Of a DNA stretch of 64,000 bases, positions 1-11,500 are shown one piece after another. The position numbers and the translations under genes are program-made. Below the pieces are notes generated by a model that was given only the letters and a program-made list of their open reading frames with translations, had not been told where the DNA came from and made no database searches. The DNA lies in the NCBI GenBank assembly GCA_036346355.1, contig CM070570.1:5278649-5342648 (forward strand). The letters run 5' to 3'. Source of the DNA: Rhipidocladum racemiflorum. Its lineage: Eukaryota > Streptophyta > Magnoliopsida > Poales > Poaceae. How positions within the stretch are numbered: position 1 is the stretch's first letter; each line of letters opens with the position of its first letter.

Positions 1-439
1 ATAGTTGATACAATTTGTGAATTTGCTAATAGACTATCGATACAATCTAAAAAATTGTTAATAGACTGCTGGTGCAGTCGGTGAATTTGTGAGTGTATTA
101 GTTTGGTTCACCCGACTGATGAAGTCGGTGTGCATGTGTGTGTATGAGGTGGGTAGAGGGTGCCATGTTTGAGTATTGCTGGAGGAGTCCTCTACATAGG
201 TTATGATATAAGGATAAATAAACTACACTCGGACAATGAGCCGTATTAAATCATATCAACCATAGTGTGTGGAAACGACCAGAAAAGGATTGTCCTATGA
301 CGGAGTATGATCTCCACATTGGGTAAGAGTAGATAACTAAGACTAGTGTGAAGCTGGGATAGGCCGGAGGCCCAGTGAGGGACACAAAATCAGCTATGGA
401 TGACCTGGCACTATATTAAACGCCATGAGATGAGTATTT

Positions 440-665
440 CGTGGTTAGTCAGAATATAGTATTATGTTGTTAATCGAAGTGTTGTACTTTGTAAACAGAC
501 GAAGTACAATACCGCGTTATTAGTCAGAGTGATGTACTACATGTTAGTCGGAGTACAATACTGTGTTATTAGTCAGAGTACTGTATCACATAATAGTCAG
601 AGTATAGTACTACGTTTTTATTCGGATTACTATACTGCGTAATTTGTTGGAGTACAACTGGTATG
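440..665. repeat. Degenerate minisatellite (TAGTC-GGAGTA motif)
   Basis: A motif of the form TAGTC(A/G)GAGTA followed by a GTACTA-like stretch recurs about every 30 bp with substitutions. The repeats lie directly upstream of LTR-like DNA. Short arrays like this are common in non-coding parts of plant gypsy elements, so I read it as part of a retroelement. No coding potential is seen. Confidence 0.6.
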
Positions 666-699
666 CTGAGAGTAGGTGGAAACCAGTGGAGGACACTAC

Positions 700-1500
700 T
701 ACTCGTTGGTTATCAAGTTTGGAGATCTAATACCTAATTAGTGATAAACATTCTGGGTTCCTAGTTGTGGTTGGGTTCATTATGGGTAAAGTGGTACAAA
801 CCTGTGCAGGGTAAAAATATGAATTCATGCATGTCTCCTAGATTGGAGGCTACGGAAGCTAAGACTACCTCATATACGAGTGCTAGTAGCATTTTTGGAT
901 AATTAAAATCCACACAACTTCCCTATTAAAACTCTATTTTTTGAAAATGGTTTTGGGGAGAGGTTACATCAGATGATTATGGAGAGGACTTGGGATGAAT
1001 GTGGAAGGAAAATTTCATATATTTCATCTTACTAATAATGTTTGCTGAGTACTTTTGTACTCACTCTTGTATAACTCCTCCTTTGCCTAGAAACTGATCC
1101 TTATGGAGTCATCAAGAGGATTGGATGGCGAGTCACCCGCATGTGGTAGAGGACTACTCAGAGGACTAGATGTGGTAGTAGTCGGGATGGCGGAGGCCTT
1201 CGATTAATAGTGTATAGTTATGTTAATGGTTATATAAAGCTTTTGCTGTAAAGATAGTGTTGAACATCTGAACTTAAGTTGGTAGCCTGCGTGGCATGGA
1301 ATGTAATAAAGTCTCTATTTCAGTCTCTAATTATTATTTATGTTGCAACATTCTGAATACGGTGTATTAACTGTTAAAGTGTCGGATTTGCTCAATATTT
1401 TATTAGCTAATATACCTAGATTCGTGTAATTATCTTAGGGTAATGACGGTGGTGACTGTCGTTACTCCAGACTAATTATGCGGGTAACCACATTTGCTTT
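700..1500 (+). mobile_element. Gypsy-type LTR-like segment, copy A
   Basis: This stretch matches 36053-36880 in the same orientation over most of its length. Shared blocks include GTGATAAACATTCTGGGTTC, CATATACGAGTGCTAGTAG, a GAGTAC...TTGTACTCAC...TTGTATAA block, a GTAATAAAG block and an ending near AACCACA. The TTGTACTCAC and AATAAAG elements resemble the transcription and polyadenylation region of grass gypsy LTRs. No gag-pol is next to it, and the outer LTR boundary and target duplication were not found. The gypsy assignment is inference; the repeat pairing is seen directly. Confidence 0.6.
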
Positions 1501-2940
1501 CTTTTGCTCATTTACATTCAAGCAATTTATAGTCACGGAAATAAATTGATTGCTTGTCTCTTAGGATTGCAAATATTTGATTAGAGACTTAGATTATTGG
1601 TGCACTTAGAGAGCATAGTTAATTTAGGCTTTAATTATCAAAACATTAGATTTACGCTTCCGTGATTAATTTAGGTTTTAACTTAGGCTTTGTTTAGATA
1701 AAAGATTTTTTTTTAATACCGTCATTCACTCTCCTTTAGTCGGCATCCTCATCCTTACACCTACAAGGCTGCAAACACTGCACAACCCTACTTTAGATGT
1801 GGATGGACTGGCCATTGGTCGTGCACCTGCCACACCCTAAAGCATTTGGTGGATATTTACATGCAATCCACTGAAAAAAACCCCAGAAGAACCAGGGGAA
1901 TAAGATTGATACACACTTCATCCCTCAGCTTGTCGTTGAGAAGGGAATCGAGAAGAATGATGATAAACTCCCTGATCACACCACATATGTCAAATATGCC
2001 TTCTCGGATATGAAAACTCTCACTCTCTCATATATAAGATGACTTTCCTGGGACTAAACTAAATGAGTTCCAAAAGAATACAAATGATTCTCAAGAGCTC
2101 ATAAATGATTATTTTGGATACTTACAGTAGTCTCCCAGTTACTCATTTTGATAGTTGATGTCACATTTTGTTTTTAAGTCTCATTAAGAGTCTTCTTTAT
2201 TAGTTTAGTGTTTAAGTTCTTAAGGAACATTAATATACGTTATATTAAGCGATTATTAGTTAAAGTTAAATAAATTGTTATTTTTAAGATATTTGTTTAA
2301 TTGTGCTGTGTTTATTCAATGTTTCTACAATATATTTCTAATGCAATAATTATTTGATGAAATTTATTTTTTTTTAATATAGAATAATTCGTATAATCCA
2401 ATGTCGAAGAATCTAATCCAATGGTTGGATGCTATACCGGAAAAAGCATTACGACGGTAGAGCGTGGCACTATGCCACGCCCTCGGTCAGGCGTTTTCCT
2501 GACCGGCAATATAGCTCGTCCATTACAACCATGTAACCTTGTAGAAGCGACCGAAATTTAACCGTTCAACAGTTTACAACTCGGACGCTCGAGGAAGGTA
2601 CATATCCACGAACTGGAGAGCGACACGACTCTTTTACTGTTTAGAATGGTTCAACCGTCATGAATCAACATCTAGCAGTTTTAAATGCTATCTTCCACTC
2701 AATCAAATATAAATCACATTCGCGTTCACAAGTCAGTGTCGCACATCTTTCTGTCTTGCTTTCTTTCTTTGACAAACTCAAGAGTGACTAAATCTGGTCC
2801 TTTCTAACAATACAAACCACCACAGCCTTTGTATTCAGCAGGTAACACATGCTTCCATGCATAAAAAACAAGTATGAAAGGCCAAGCCCCCGTTATCTCA
2901 TCAAGCCTACAGCTATGTTATTCCTACGAAAGCATTTGCG
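1501..2940. other. AT-rich intergenic DNA, no gene seen
   Basis: I see no coding exon here. The stretch contains homopolymer T runs and one distinctive pair of perfect hairpins at 2462-2505, listed separately. The last 150 bp is the 3' flank of the minus-strand gene ending at 2941. Confidence 0.5.
2462..2505. repeat. Two adjacent perfect 8-bp hairpins
   Basis: Hairpin one has stem GCGTGGCA / TGCCACGC with a 3-base loop (2462-2480). Four bases later, hairpin two has stem CGGTCAGG / CCTGACCG with a 6-base loop (2484-2505). Both are GC-rich inside AT-rich DNA. No poly-U tract follows and no known RNA is recognised. A fragment of a mobile element is the likeliest source. Confidence 0.7.
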
Positions 2941-4961
2941 CTAATCATACAGCCCCTCTTGCTCCCAGATGTCCACGAGGAAATCAACCATCTCCTGCAA
3001 ATTCATGATCTATGTTTAACCAAAATACAGCATGCCTTACATGGAATGGTAAATTGAACTCTTTAGGTCTTACATGAAGAGGGATAGGTTGAGGAAATGG
3101 CTTATTGGATCCAAGCAAACTCTCATATGCTGCATTCCAACTGCATAAATAAATGGTTTCGGTGAGCATGAAGCTCCAGGGTACAGCATAATATTATTCA
3201 ACCTTAAAGCTTCATTATATATATAATTTTAGAATGTAACCTAGTATCGATTTGAACAAAAAAAAAGCATGATAGATACTTTCTTTGTTGTTTGTAAAAA
3301 GGCTCCAGAATTACACTTGACTCCAGAGAGAGAAACTATTCTCTTTCGTTATTAAGGATCTAACAGGTGGTACCACACAGACAAAAAAAATCACATCAAG
3401 GAGAAAATGCAGCAATAATGTGCTTTAGAGCTTGAGACACATAATTATTACAGGAAGGTATAGATTGATAATGGTAGGGTCCCAGTACCAAAAATGTATA
3501 GGATGGGACAGGAAGAAAAGTGATAAACTATCATAATAAAGCACCATTGGAAGATCCAGGAGAAATGTAAACCATAAGTGTAGTACTATTAGAATCACCT
3601 TGATCAAAACAGGCGCTTGGATTGATCAAAAATTTTGGTAGAACAAAAAGGTGGGAATAAGTATAAACTAATCGAAACAACATGAAATTAGATTTGTCTC
3701 TCTAAAGGATACCGTCAAACTGACCTTCAAAGACCAAAAGAAGTACTGCGTTGAATACATGTCTAATAGAAAAGGTTGTAAGGTTATTTTTCTAGTTAAA
3801 TTCTGCAAACCTTTTTTCTGCCTACATATGGATAGGACAACCCATTTTCATACCTTAATATTGGTTCATTGATCTGCTTCACCTTGGGTTGTTGCCTTCT
3901 ATTATCAATCCACTCCTGCCTATTCTGTTTCCAAAGAAAAAGACCTGCAGCAATATTTCAAACCGGTCAGGTTACAATGCCAACTAATACTCTTCATAGG
4001 CAAAGATGTGATGATTCCTTCAATCCTTTTATCACATGATAGGCAATCAGACTTCTATTTCCCTTGTTATTCAACACGAAAGTCAGAATATAATTAGGCA
4101 GTAGTCTGCCTACTCAAATCCTTGCAGTACAAATCTAGTAGCAAAATATACTCGATGTTGCACAAGATAACAGTATGAACTCAAAGTTGCCAAATAAATT
4201 TTCTCCGCTGAAAGCACAGAAAGTATGAGTAAATAGAGGGAAACTGACCAAACCGCGAGTGATTTTCTCCACATCTAAAACAAACAGTGTAAACTCAAAG
4301 TCCCCAAATAAATTTTCTGCTTAGGACCACACAACAATTAAGACATGGTAAGCCAAATGCATAGATCACGATAAAAGCCAATAGGTACCCAACTACCCAA
4401 TAAGATTTGAGAGGCTAACACTGTCTGATGTTGACCGTGTGATTATGTCAAACCTTGGAACTTTTAACACACCACAAGCTAAGACCACTATTTTTTTTTC
4501 TCTCAGCTGAAAGCACAAAGCATGGATGATTACAGGCAGACTGAACAATATGCAGGTGTTTGCCACATCTAAAATGGCCGCAGATGCCAAAAGCCAGGAG
4601 ATAGACATAGTCAAAATCAAGGTTAATGTTAATAAACGTGCTTGGAGAATGTGTAAATGCAGTGAAGACACTCCTGTTGAGCATATCTGACAACATGATT
4701 CAAAAAGGAATTACCATGATTAACAAATTCAGGAGGGCTGTGACTGCCTCCCACTGGTCCATGCTGATCAGGGGCCCAAGTGGATGTGTAACATGTGTTG
4801 ATCAAAGAAACTCCTCTTAAATCCGCTGGTTCAATCTCGATGGTGCTTGTACTCCAAAATTCTTCTCCTACGGTGGGATTTTGGTTCTGGGAAAGGAAGC
4901 TCTTGGAAAGCTCACCTCCTTGTCTTACGTTCTTATCACAGCATCCAAAACAGCCTCTGCT
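2941..4961 (-). CDS. DUF4050-family protein (5' exon unresolved)
   Basis: Four exons on the minus strand splice in frame: 4961-4715, 3944-3854, 3140-3074 and 2994-2941 (TAG stop). All have GT-AG borders and matching phases. The product contains SRGCFGCC near the start, then EEFWSTST, PPEFVNHG, an LFLWKQNRQEWID stretch, WNAAYESLLGSNKPFPQPIP and a C-terminus EMVDFLVDIWEQEGLYD. This order (short cysteine motif, FWSTST, EFVNHG, W-x-x-x-R, YExLL, PFPxPIPL, EMVDFLVDIWExEGLYD) is the plant DUF4050 signature. The visible part encodes 152 residues. Molecular function is unknown for this family. The true start is not settled: an ATG at 5057 is in frame, or a short exon lies further upstream in the GC-rich DNA. 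No lesion is seen in the four exons. Confidence 0.82.
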
Positions 4962-5970
4962 CTGTTCGCAAGGAGTTTGAACATGTAGATAATTAGCGTA
5001 AAAAAAACACTCACTAAAAGACGTGGGAATCTGAAAAGATGAGAGACTTGCAAACAAGAAACAATCCAGGCAGACAAATCAACCTCCAATCTTTCACAAG
5101 TAGGAGAAAAGATCGAGCACCATACCATGACCGCATCTAAACCTACAAGCTAGGTCACTAACGATATTACACAAGAGAACACTGAGGACAGATACGAAAC
5201 AGGTAATCACTAATCAGGGATCTGTCTTGCAGGAGGACACCAGTGGAGGAAGCAAGCATCATTTAATCCCCATGGAGGCAGGAAGAGGTAATCACCATGC
5301 TAGAACGGAACATCACGCAGATGCGGACTAGAACGCGCTGTCATCCCACAACACAACAATTCCAAGAGAGCACATCGCCATCAACGCGATCCCATTTTGC
5401 ATCACACCGGCAACTACGGCTAGGGCTACCCATCCGGTCATCCCACAACACTACAGCTGATTCACTCGCAAACAGGGCGATCCTTCTGCATAGGAGGATC
5501 CTAATCGAATTGCCGCGGGCATAGATCGCACTCGAACGGGAGAGGAAGGAGGGGGGAAGCGGACCCACCCGGAGCAGAGGGAGAGGCAGGCGGAGGAGAG
5601 GAACTGCGGGATGGCGCGCCAGTCCCAGCCCGCGCCCAATTCGACGTCCCCGCCGCCCGGCGATCCTCCGCCGCGGGCCGCCATGGCGCGCAACGCACCC
5701 AACCACACCACGCTTCGCTGGCTCGGCTCGCCACGGAATCCCAGACTCCCAATCGAATGGAGTCACCGACCGGCGAGGGATGGGCGAATGGATTGGGATA
5801 AGGGGAGAGGAGGGGTCGGCGAAGATTGCACGGATGCGATTTTTGACATGACAGCGCGGTGCTGTGCTGTGATACGCTTTTCCTCTCGCTTTCCGCCCGC
5901 CATCCACGACGACGAGTAACCACCGAGTTCTCACGACTCGCACACGGGCGGGCCGGCTTCACTTGCACTT
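4962..5970 (-). promoter_or_regulatory. Upstream region / probable 5' leader of the DUF4050 gene
   Basis: This holds the missing first exon or 5' leader and promoter of the minus-strand gene. The 5330-5970 part is CpG-rich compared with the AT-rich flanks, as is common at grass gene starts. Long open frames here exist on both strands and look like composition effects. I could not fix a TATA box or transcription start. Confidence 0.4.
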
Positions 5971-6350
5971 GTCACCCAGCTTCCACGTGGGCCATTTTTT
6001 GCATGGCAATTGGACGATGAAATTCTCGCGACCATCGTTAATCTGGTCTACCTACCATGAGGAGAGATGGTACTGCCTGTGCCTGCATGCCACACGCCAA
6101 GAATTACCTGCACCCGGTAGCATCAACAGCATTGAACAGTAGTACAAACAAGCAATCATGTCGAAGTAGTGCTCAAGTCTCATCTTACGAACGGCACTGC
6201 AGATTGCACGCATCACCGCTCCTACCTAGTTCTCAACCATGCGCAACACTGCCCTTATTACTTTCCCACAACTATGCAACTGCTGCTCTCGAAAAATTCT
6301 CAGCAACCAAATAGAGGCCAGACAGGACAGGACAAGCCAGACAGGAGTGC
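5971..6350. other. Intergenic, nothing recognised
   Basis: Short open frames only. No splice-consistent exon, repeat end or RNA gene is recognised before the gag fragment. Confidence 0.4.
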
Positions 6351-6427
6351 TGATGCCTCTATGTGGTGAGGATGGGGAAGGCCGTCTTCTTTTGCGAGAC
6401 CTGCATAAGAATGTTCTCCGGTAGTGC

Positions 6428-6883
6428 TTGGAGAAGCTGCGCATGAAGGAGGGGGAGTCGCTGGACGACTACGCCGGCAAAATCAGTGGCATGGCGGTGA
6501 GGTATGCTAACCTCGGCGTGACGCTCGACGACCCGGCCATGGTCAAGAAGCTCCTTGACACCGTCCCAGATCGGCTCTACCCTGCCGTTGCGGGGATCGA
6601 GCAGTTCTGTGACGTGGAGAAGTTGTCGTTCGAGGAGGCGCTTGGAAGGTTGAAGGCCTTCGATGAGCGCTCCCGGCGGCGCACTCAAGCCAATGAGACT
6701 CGTGATGATCAGCTCCTGCTCACGGCAGCCGAGTGGCAGGCTCGGCAGAAGCAAAAATCTACGGGTAACAAAGGTAAATGCTATAATTGCGGTGTTCGTG
6801 GACATTTTGCCAGGGAATGTCCTAAGCCAAAGAAGGAAGAAGCACTCCTCGCGACGGCGGATGATGAACCGACGTTACTCTGA
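6428..6883 (+). mobile_element. Copia gag fragment with zinc knuckle
   Basis: The 151-residue open frame starts at EKLRMKEGESLDDYAGKISG, typical of the UBN2-type gag region of plant copia elements. It ends with a CCHC zinc knuckle, CYNCGVRGHFAREC, in the last 35 residues. Gag coats retroelement RNA in virus-like particles. The N-terminal half of gag is missing and no protease, integrase or RT follows, so this is a fragment. GC content is higher than in the flanks. Its orientation is opposite to the adjacent LTR at 6995-7186, so the two pieces probably do not come from one intact element. Confidence 0.82.
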
Positions 6884-6969
6884 AGATTATCTAGGAACCA
6901 CCTGGGCTACCTGGGCCACACCTAAGCCACCCCTGGGCCCCCCTGGACCACACCTGGGCTCCCCCTAGG

Positions 6970-7186
6970 CCAAACCTGGCTCTGATACCACTTGTTAGCC
7001 GGACCGCCCACACCTAACGCGTTCGGATCCTAGGCCGTTGGGCTGCAGTACACTCGCAGGCCCAACCAGAGCAGCGGGCCAAGGTCTCTTGGGCCATCTC
7101 CCCCCAAAAGCTAGTTCAATGAGGGGATGCTCCCTCACCCTTATAAACCATGCTCAAGCCCTCCTCACAACTAATGTGGGACTATT
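6970..7186 (-). mobile_element. Small copia/TRIM-like LTR plus primer-binding site
   Basis: Read on the minus strand, an LTR runs from 7186 (TGTTGGAATAGTCCCACATT) through a TTTATAAGGG TATA-like box to CTAACA at 6995. It is followed by a primer-binding site (TGGTATCAGAGCC, 6970-6992) complementary to the 3' end of initiator tRNA-Met, as in copia and TRIM elements. The LTR is about 192 bp. The internal region to the left is short low-complexity CCCAGG-type DNA and then the oppositely oriented gag. No second LTR in the expected orientation was found. Confidence 0.68.
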
Positions 7187-7232
7187 CCAACAGAGTTCTT
7201 CCCCGACGGCCTGGGATCCGAACGCGCTACGT

Positions 7233-7391
7233 GTGGATTATAAGGGTGAGGGAGCACCCCCTCATTGAGCTAGCTTTTTGGGGGGAGATAGCCCAAGAGA
7301 CCTTGGTTCGCTGCTCTGATTGGGCCTGCAAGTGTACTGCAGCCCAACGACCTGGGATCCGAACGCGCTACGTGTGGCGGTCCGGCTAACA
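7233..7391 (+). mobile_element. Inverted partial copy of the same LTR
   Basis: This stretch is a near-perfect reverse complement of 6995-7149, by eye about 90% identical, ending GGCGGTCCGGCTAACA. It lacks the first ~40 bp of the LTR. The spacer contains an extra copy of CCTGGGATCCGAACGCGCTA (7210) that recurs at 7353. Together the two copies could fold into a hairpin with ~155-bp arms. Confidence 0.75.
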
Positions 7392-7399
7392 AACTCTTC

Positions 7400-7732
7400 C
7401 GTCACAACGCCGTCGCCGCTGACACCGATGGAGTAGCTGAGCCGGGGGGGGGGGGGGTCCTGCTCCAGGTCGTCGCTGGAGTACATGTTCCAGTACTGCT
7501 CCGCGGCTGTGTTCACCTTCTGCACGCACTCCAGGCTATGATGCCGCCGGAACACGTCGTCCAGACCCCAGCATGCCCAGATGCTCGTACCGCAGCTCCA
7601 TCCGGAAGCCGTGGATCTGGCCCCGAGCCGGCTGCCTGGTATACGCGCCCATGGCAATCTCGGAGCCCCTGGCGCCGTCCATTGACCTCTGGTTGATGTT
7701 GGCAGACACAATGATGATGTACTCGTCATCAA
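7400..7732 (-). pseudogene. Phospholipase D C-terminal fragment
   Basis: On the minus strand, after an acceptor at 7733 (TTTTCAG), codons give VDDEYIII-SANINQRSMDGAR, EIAMGAY and a GQIHGFRMELRYEHLGML-like segment. After a frame change they give LDDVF, ECVQKVN, YWNMYSSDDLEQD and LSYSIGV. This is the region after the second HKD motif of plant PLD-alpha, which hydrolyses phospholipids to phosphatidic acid. The upstream catalytic domains are absent. A poly-C/G run at 7445-7457 and at least one frameshift break it. The last part of the protein is replaced by the LTR copy ending at 7391. It is a gene fragment, probably carried in by mobile elements. Confidence 0.75.
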
Positions 7733-8589
7733 CTGAAAATTGTAAGAAGTGAAGTTACTCGTCCATTGATCTTTTGGAACGACACAAGAGAACAATATAT
7801 TCAGCTGGTATGCTTTGCAACCAGGAGTAAATAAGCAACAGTAGGACGTTGAATTTATTTTGATTCATGCATCTACCTATTATATATTAAAAACTCATAG
7901 AAAATTACAACAAAAAGAGAAATATATTAGAAACTGTTGAGCAATTAGACAATTTCCAGATTAAATTCCGAATATAAATCATGAACAACATCATAGAAAC
8001 TAGCATGTATTTCTCTACCATACTAGACAACACGAACAACATGACCATCTTGTTAAACATGATTAACCACGAGATTAGGACAGATCGAACGTACTGAGCA
8101 GAAGAAGATACAGATGCCACGGCTGGTGCAGTCGCGACATTGACGACGACGTTATTGACGGCACGTCGCAGGAGCCACTCACCGCGACGCCTAGTAGCAA
8201 GAACAGGAAGGCGACCTGTGGTGAAGATCATGAGCAGTTGCGCGAAGCGCTTCCCAAAAACCTTATTCACCCTCTCCCGGTGCAGGATCTCGAAGGCGAA
8301 GGGTTCCGGAGACCTGCTCCCGATCGCAGGTGCACACCGGCGCTCGGAATGGAGAAGGCTACAGTGGTAGCTCAACAGCGAGAGGTGGCAAAACTCTAAC
8401 CCCTCTCAAGCCTCAAGCACACTCCTGGTGATGACCGATAGGTAGTTTATATAGAGAGCCACATATGCTCCTCCCTTTTCACTAGCAAGGTGAGACTAAA
8501 GGATTTCACCATCCTCTTGCTCCCACATTAGCCTTTGATATTTTCTCTAGGAATTAGTTGATCTGGGCCAAGCCCACTTTATTCCAACA
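7733..8589 (-). mobile_element. Copia LTR fragment (minus orientation)
   Basis: Minus-strand DNA beginning at 8589 reads TGTTGGAATAAAGTGGGCTT. It is followed by a CTCTATATAAACTACC TATA region and then a GC-rich U5-like part containing GGGAGAGGGTGAATAAGG and GGGAAGCGCTTCGCGC. This arrangement resembles LTRs of grass copia families. The inner end is not defined, and AT-rich DNA at 7740-8100 separates it from the PLD fragment. No target duplication was identified. Confidence 0.5.
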
Positions 8590-9345
8590 GAAAATCTCAC
8601 AATAAAATAAATCATCTAGCCCTTAATATGGGAAATTTAAATTAAGTTGAACTATAATAGTCAATAAATGTTATTATTATTTTTAAAAAAGCATATATTC
8701 GTATATCTAGACAACACGAGACGTTTTATACTAAAAGAAAAAAAGGAGAAATATGCTAGAAATTTTTACAAAAAAATATCTAGTCTTTAATCTGGTAAAC
8801 AATAAATAAGTTGAACTCATAGTTACAAAAAACACGGTTCGTCCAAGTCGCAATACGAGATTCAGGTTCGCGGTTCGCCATTTTTTTCTTCTAATTTTCA
8901 TTGAGAACACGAACTCCGTACTCTAAATCGGTTCAGGTTCGATAAATTCGGTTCACAATTTCTGGTGGTTTATAGCGAATTTGGCAACTATGGTTAAACT
9001 ATAGTATTGTAAGATCCTCAAATTAGGAGAAATGGATTTAAAAATTTAAAATATGAATTATGGTATTAATTTGAATTTTATTTGTTATGGTGAATTTCCT
9101 TGGATTTATGTGTTCCAGTATTCTCTCTCTTTGTTTGACCTAGAAGAAAGAGTTTGTTTTTTTTTAAAAAAAATCAACACATGTGAAAGTAAAATCTGAG
9201 AAAAATCTAATTAAATCCTAAATAGCATTTGAATCTTCCCTGAAAAATTTTAGAATATTTGGAATTGGATTATTGCTTTTAGAAAATTTAAAAACAACAA
9301 CAATTTATCTGAACATAAAGCAATGTTAGGATTTTGTAGAAATAA
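8590..9345. other. AT-rich repeat DNA related to the 12.5-14.3 kb array
   Basis: No gene is seen. Phrases such as GAAATATGCTAGAAATTTTTACA and a TCTAG-CTTAAT-TGG block at 8620-8820 recur with changes near 13460-13570, so this is probably an isolated unit of the AT-rich repeat family described at 12540-14250. Confidence 0.45.
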
Positions 9346-9576
9346 GGCCCTGTTTGGCAGAGCTCTAGATCCCAACTCCACCTCAGAGCTGAAACTTGTA
9401 GACTGAAATAAAATGATTTAAGTTTATAATTTTATTCTAAAATGTAAACAAGATGATCCACTTAAACACTCTTAATATACCCACAACTTCAGCTTCACGA
9501 ATTTGGTGGAGCTAGGAATACCTAGCTCCACCAACTCCAAGAATTTGGTGGAGCTGGAGCTCTGCCAAACACCCCC
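9346..9576. mobile_element. Tourist-like MITE (231 bp)
   Basis: Terminal inverted repeats GGCCCTGTTTGGCAGAGCTC and GAGCTCTGCCAAACACCCCC are flanked by TAA at 9343-9345 and 9577-9579. The TAA duplication and GGCCCTGTTTGG terminus are those of PIF/Harbinger-derived Tourist elements. No coding sequence is present. Confidence 0.85.
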
Positions 9577-11500
9577 TAAGTATAACTGTTCTCAGTATGA
9601 AATTTTTGTGGTATTCTCTCCTTAATCTTGAGATCATACAAGAAAAGTTTCAAAAATATTTGACTTACTTAGTTTGAAGCTCTAGAAAAATTCATTTTTA
9701 GAAAAGGAAAAGTTCTAAAAGAGAGCTTGTCAGATTTTTGTAGATTTACTAGTACATTATTTTTTATTGAAATTTTATGATCATTCATGTCTTCAGGATT
9801 CTTCACAAAAATTTGCAAAAAATTTCAATATGTTTTGGTGCCTCAATTAAATCAGAATGTAGCCGCTGTCCAGAAAAACGAAATTTTCTTTCTTTTCTCT
9901 TGTTTCTCTGTGGACCCACCCTAGGCCGAACCCCACCTGGCAGCGCCCACTGCCCCTACTCCCTTCCTTGTGGTCCCCCATGGCCCACTGGCCAGCCTCT
10001 TTCCCCTCTCCTTCTTTCCTCTCCTCCTCTTTCTCTCGCGCGTGACATCTCTGCCGAAACACTGCTGCGGCGACCATTTTCCTGTGACTTCATTGCCATG
10101 GCAGTAGCCAGCCTCACCCATGCATGCTCACACAAAAGATCGCTGCCACATTGCGATGTTTCTCTTCCATGGCGACCAATTTCCCAACTTTTCCCTTCCA
10201 CGGCGGCCGACCACCTCTCCTTTCTTTAGCCGTGACATTGGGGCATCGCCGCCAAGCCATCAAAACTCACAGACACTGCCTCATCTTTGACTTACCACTC
10301 TCATGTGTCCCACTACGCCCGCCAAATGGTTCTTTGAGTGCGCAAAGTTTTTGCCGGAGAGACCTGCAAGCTTGGCTTCACCGATGTCCTACCCCCTTGT
10401 CGCTCAAGCAAGCTCATGGGCCATTTGCCACAGCCATTACTTTAGCCTATATAAACCCTGGTCTAGCCACCATGATCTCGGTACAAGCTCTTGCGGTTCG
10501 AGATTGTACCAATTGCACCGCTGGAGACCTCCATACTTGACGAGTACCCATACCATGGGTACCCCCAACGGCCCGGGACAACGAGTGGGCCGCCCCAAGC
10601 CCAGCTCCGGCCGAACGCCTCGCTGGGCCACGAAGGACGCTCGACCCCCCCTCGACGAGAGAGCAGTCCGACCCACGTCGTGGGTCGGTCGCCTCGCGAG
10701 CTCCGACCCGATGTAGGTCGGACGCCCCGCAAGCCCCGACCGAACTATGGTGATCTCTGCCAGGGATCGGGAACTAGGCCATCATCAGCCGCCGGCTACC
10801 TGCCCTACGGACACGACAGCTCGTAATGATCGCACGTAGTAGGTGGCCCCTTCCCAAGACAGCGGGTGGTTGCCAAAGTCAAGCACCCATCTCGTCGGGC
10901 AAAGCACCAGTCCCATCGCCCAGTGTCGCGCAGCAGAGGGATACGCCCATTTCCTAGGCAGTACTGGAACTCGATGCCGCGACGTCAGCGCCTGGCAAGG
11001 ACGCAGAGAGTGGCTACGCCGTTTCCCGGGGGAAAGGCAGACCGCTCCACTCAGTGTGCCTACCAACCCAACGCAGGGTGAGGAGGCACCTGCCAAAAAG
11101 TCGCCAAGACCGAAGACCAAGGCTCCAAGGCTCATGACACCCGTCCTTTTTTTAATTCGCTATGTAACATGCCTCCTCTGGTGATATAAGGAGAGGCAGG
11201 GCCCTCAGGGGGGGAGGCTTTTTTCCTTTGACGCCCACGCTCTTACTCCTACTTCTTACGATCATTTGAGGCCAGCCCTCTGATCCAGCTTGTACACGTA
11301 GTGGAGTCATCTGCACCCGAAGCAATATAGATCCACCACGCAAACTGGAGTAGGGACATTCAGCCCGAACCAGTATACATTATGGGCTCCCTGAGTCGAC
11401 CATTCAAGGAGAGGGAGCGCGCGGCCCCTTAGACTAAAAATCGTATTGCCGGTGCTCGAAACACCGAAAATACCCGAGGTAAGCTCAAGAGCAATTCGAC
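9577..11500 (+). mobile_element. Gypsy-like LTR DNA (one or two elements)
   Basis: The AT-rich stretch 9600-9880 passes into GC-rich non-coding DNA. The 10540-11500 part has CCATGGGTACCCCCAACGG, repeated GGTCGG-CTCCGACC blocks, a GGTGATATAAGGAGAGGCAG TATA-like segment at 11179, and a U5-like part reading CTTGTACACGTAGTGGAGTC and ATCCACCACGCAAACTGGAG. This layout is typical of grass gypsy LTRs. No gag-pol is attached, so it may be a solo LTR or fragments. Boundaries and target duplication are not resolved. The open frames here are GC-composition artefacts. Confidence 0.5.

Noticed and set aside
691..703. CACTACTACT as a possible second end of the CACTA element
   Set aside because: The following bases lack the ACAGACGGTT subterminal repeats and do not match the terminus at 12510.
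5341..5968. Several overlapping 100-200-codon open frames on both strands
   Set aside because: The DNA is GC/CpG-rich, frames overlap in opposite directions, and no family motif is seen. Better explained as the 5' region of the DUF4050 gene.
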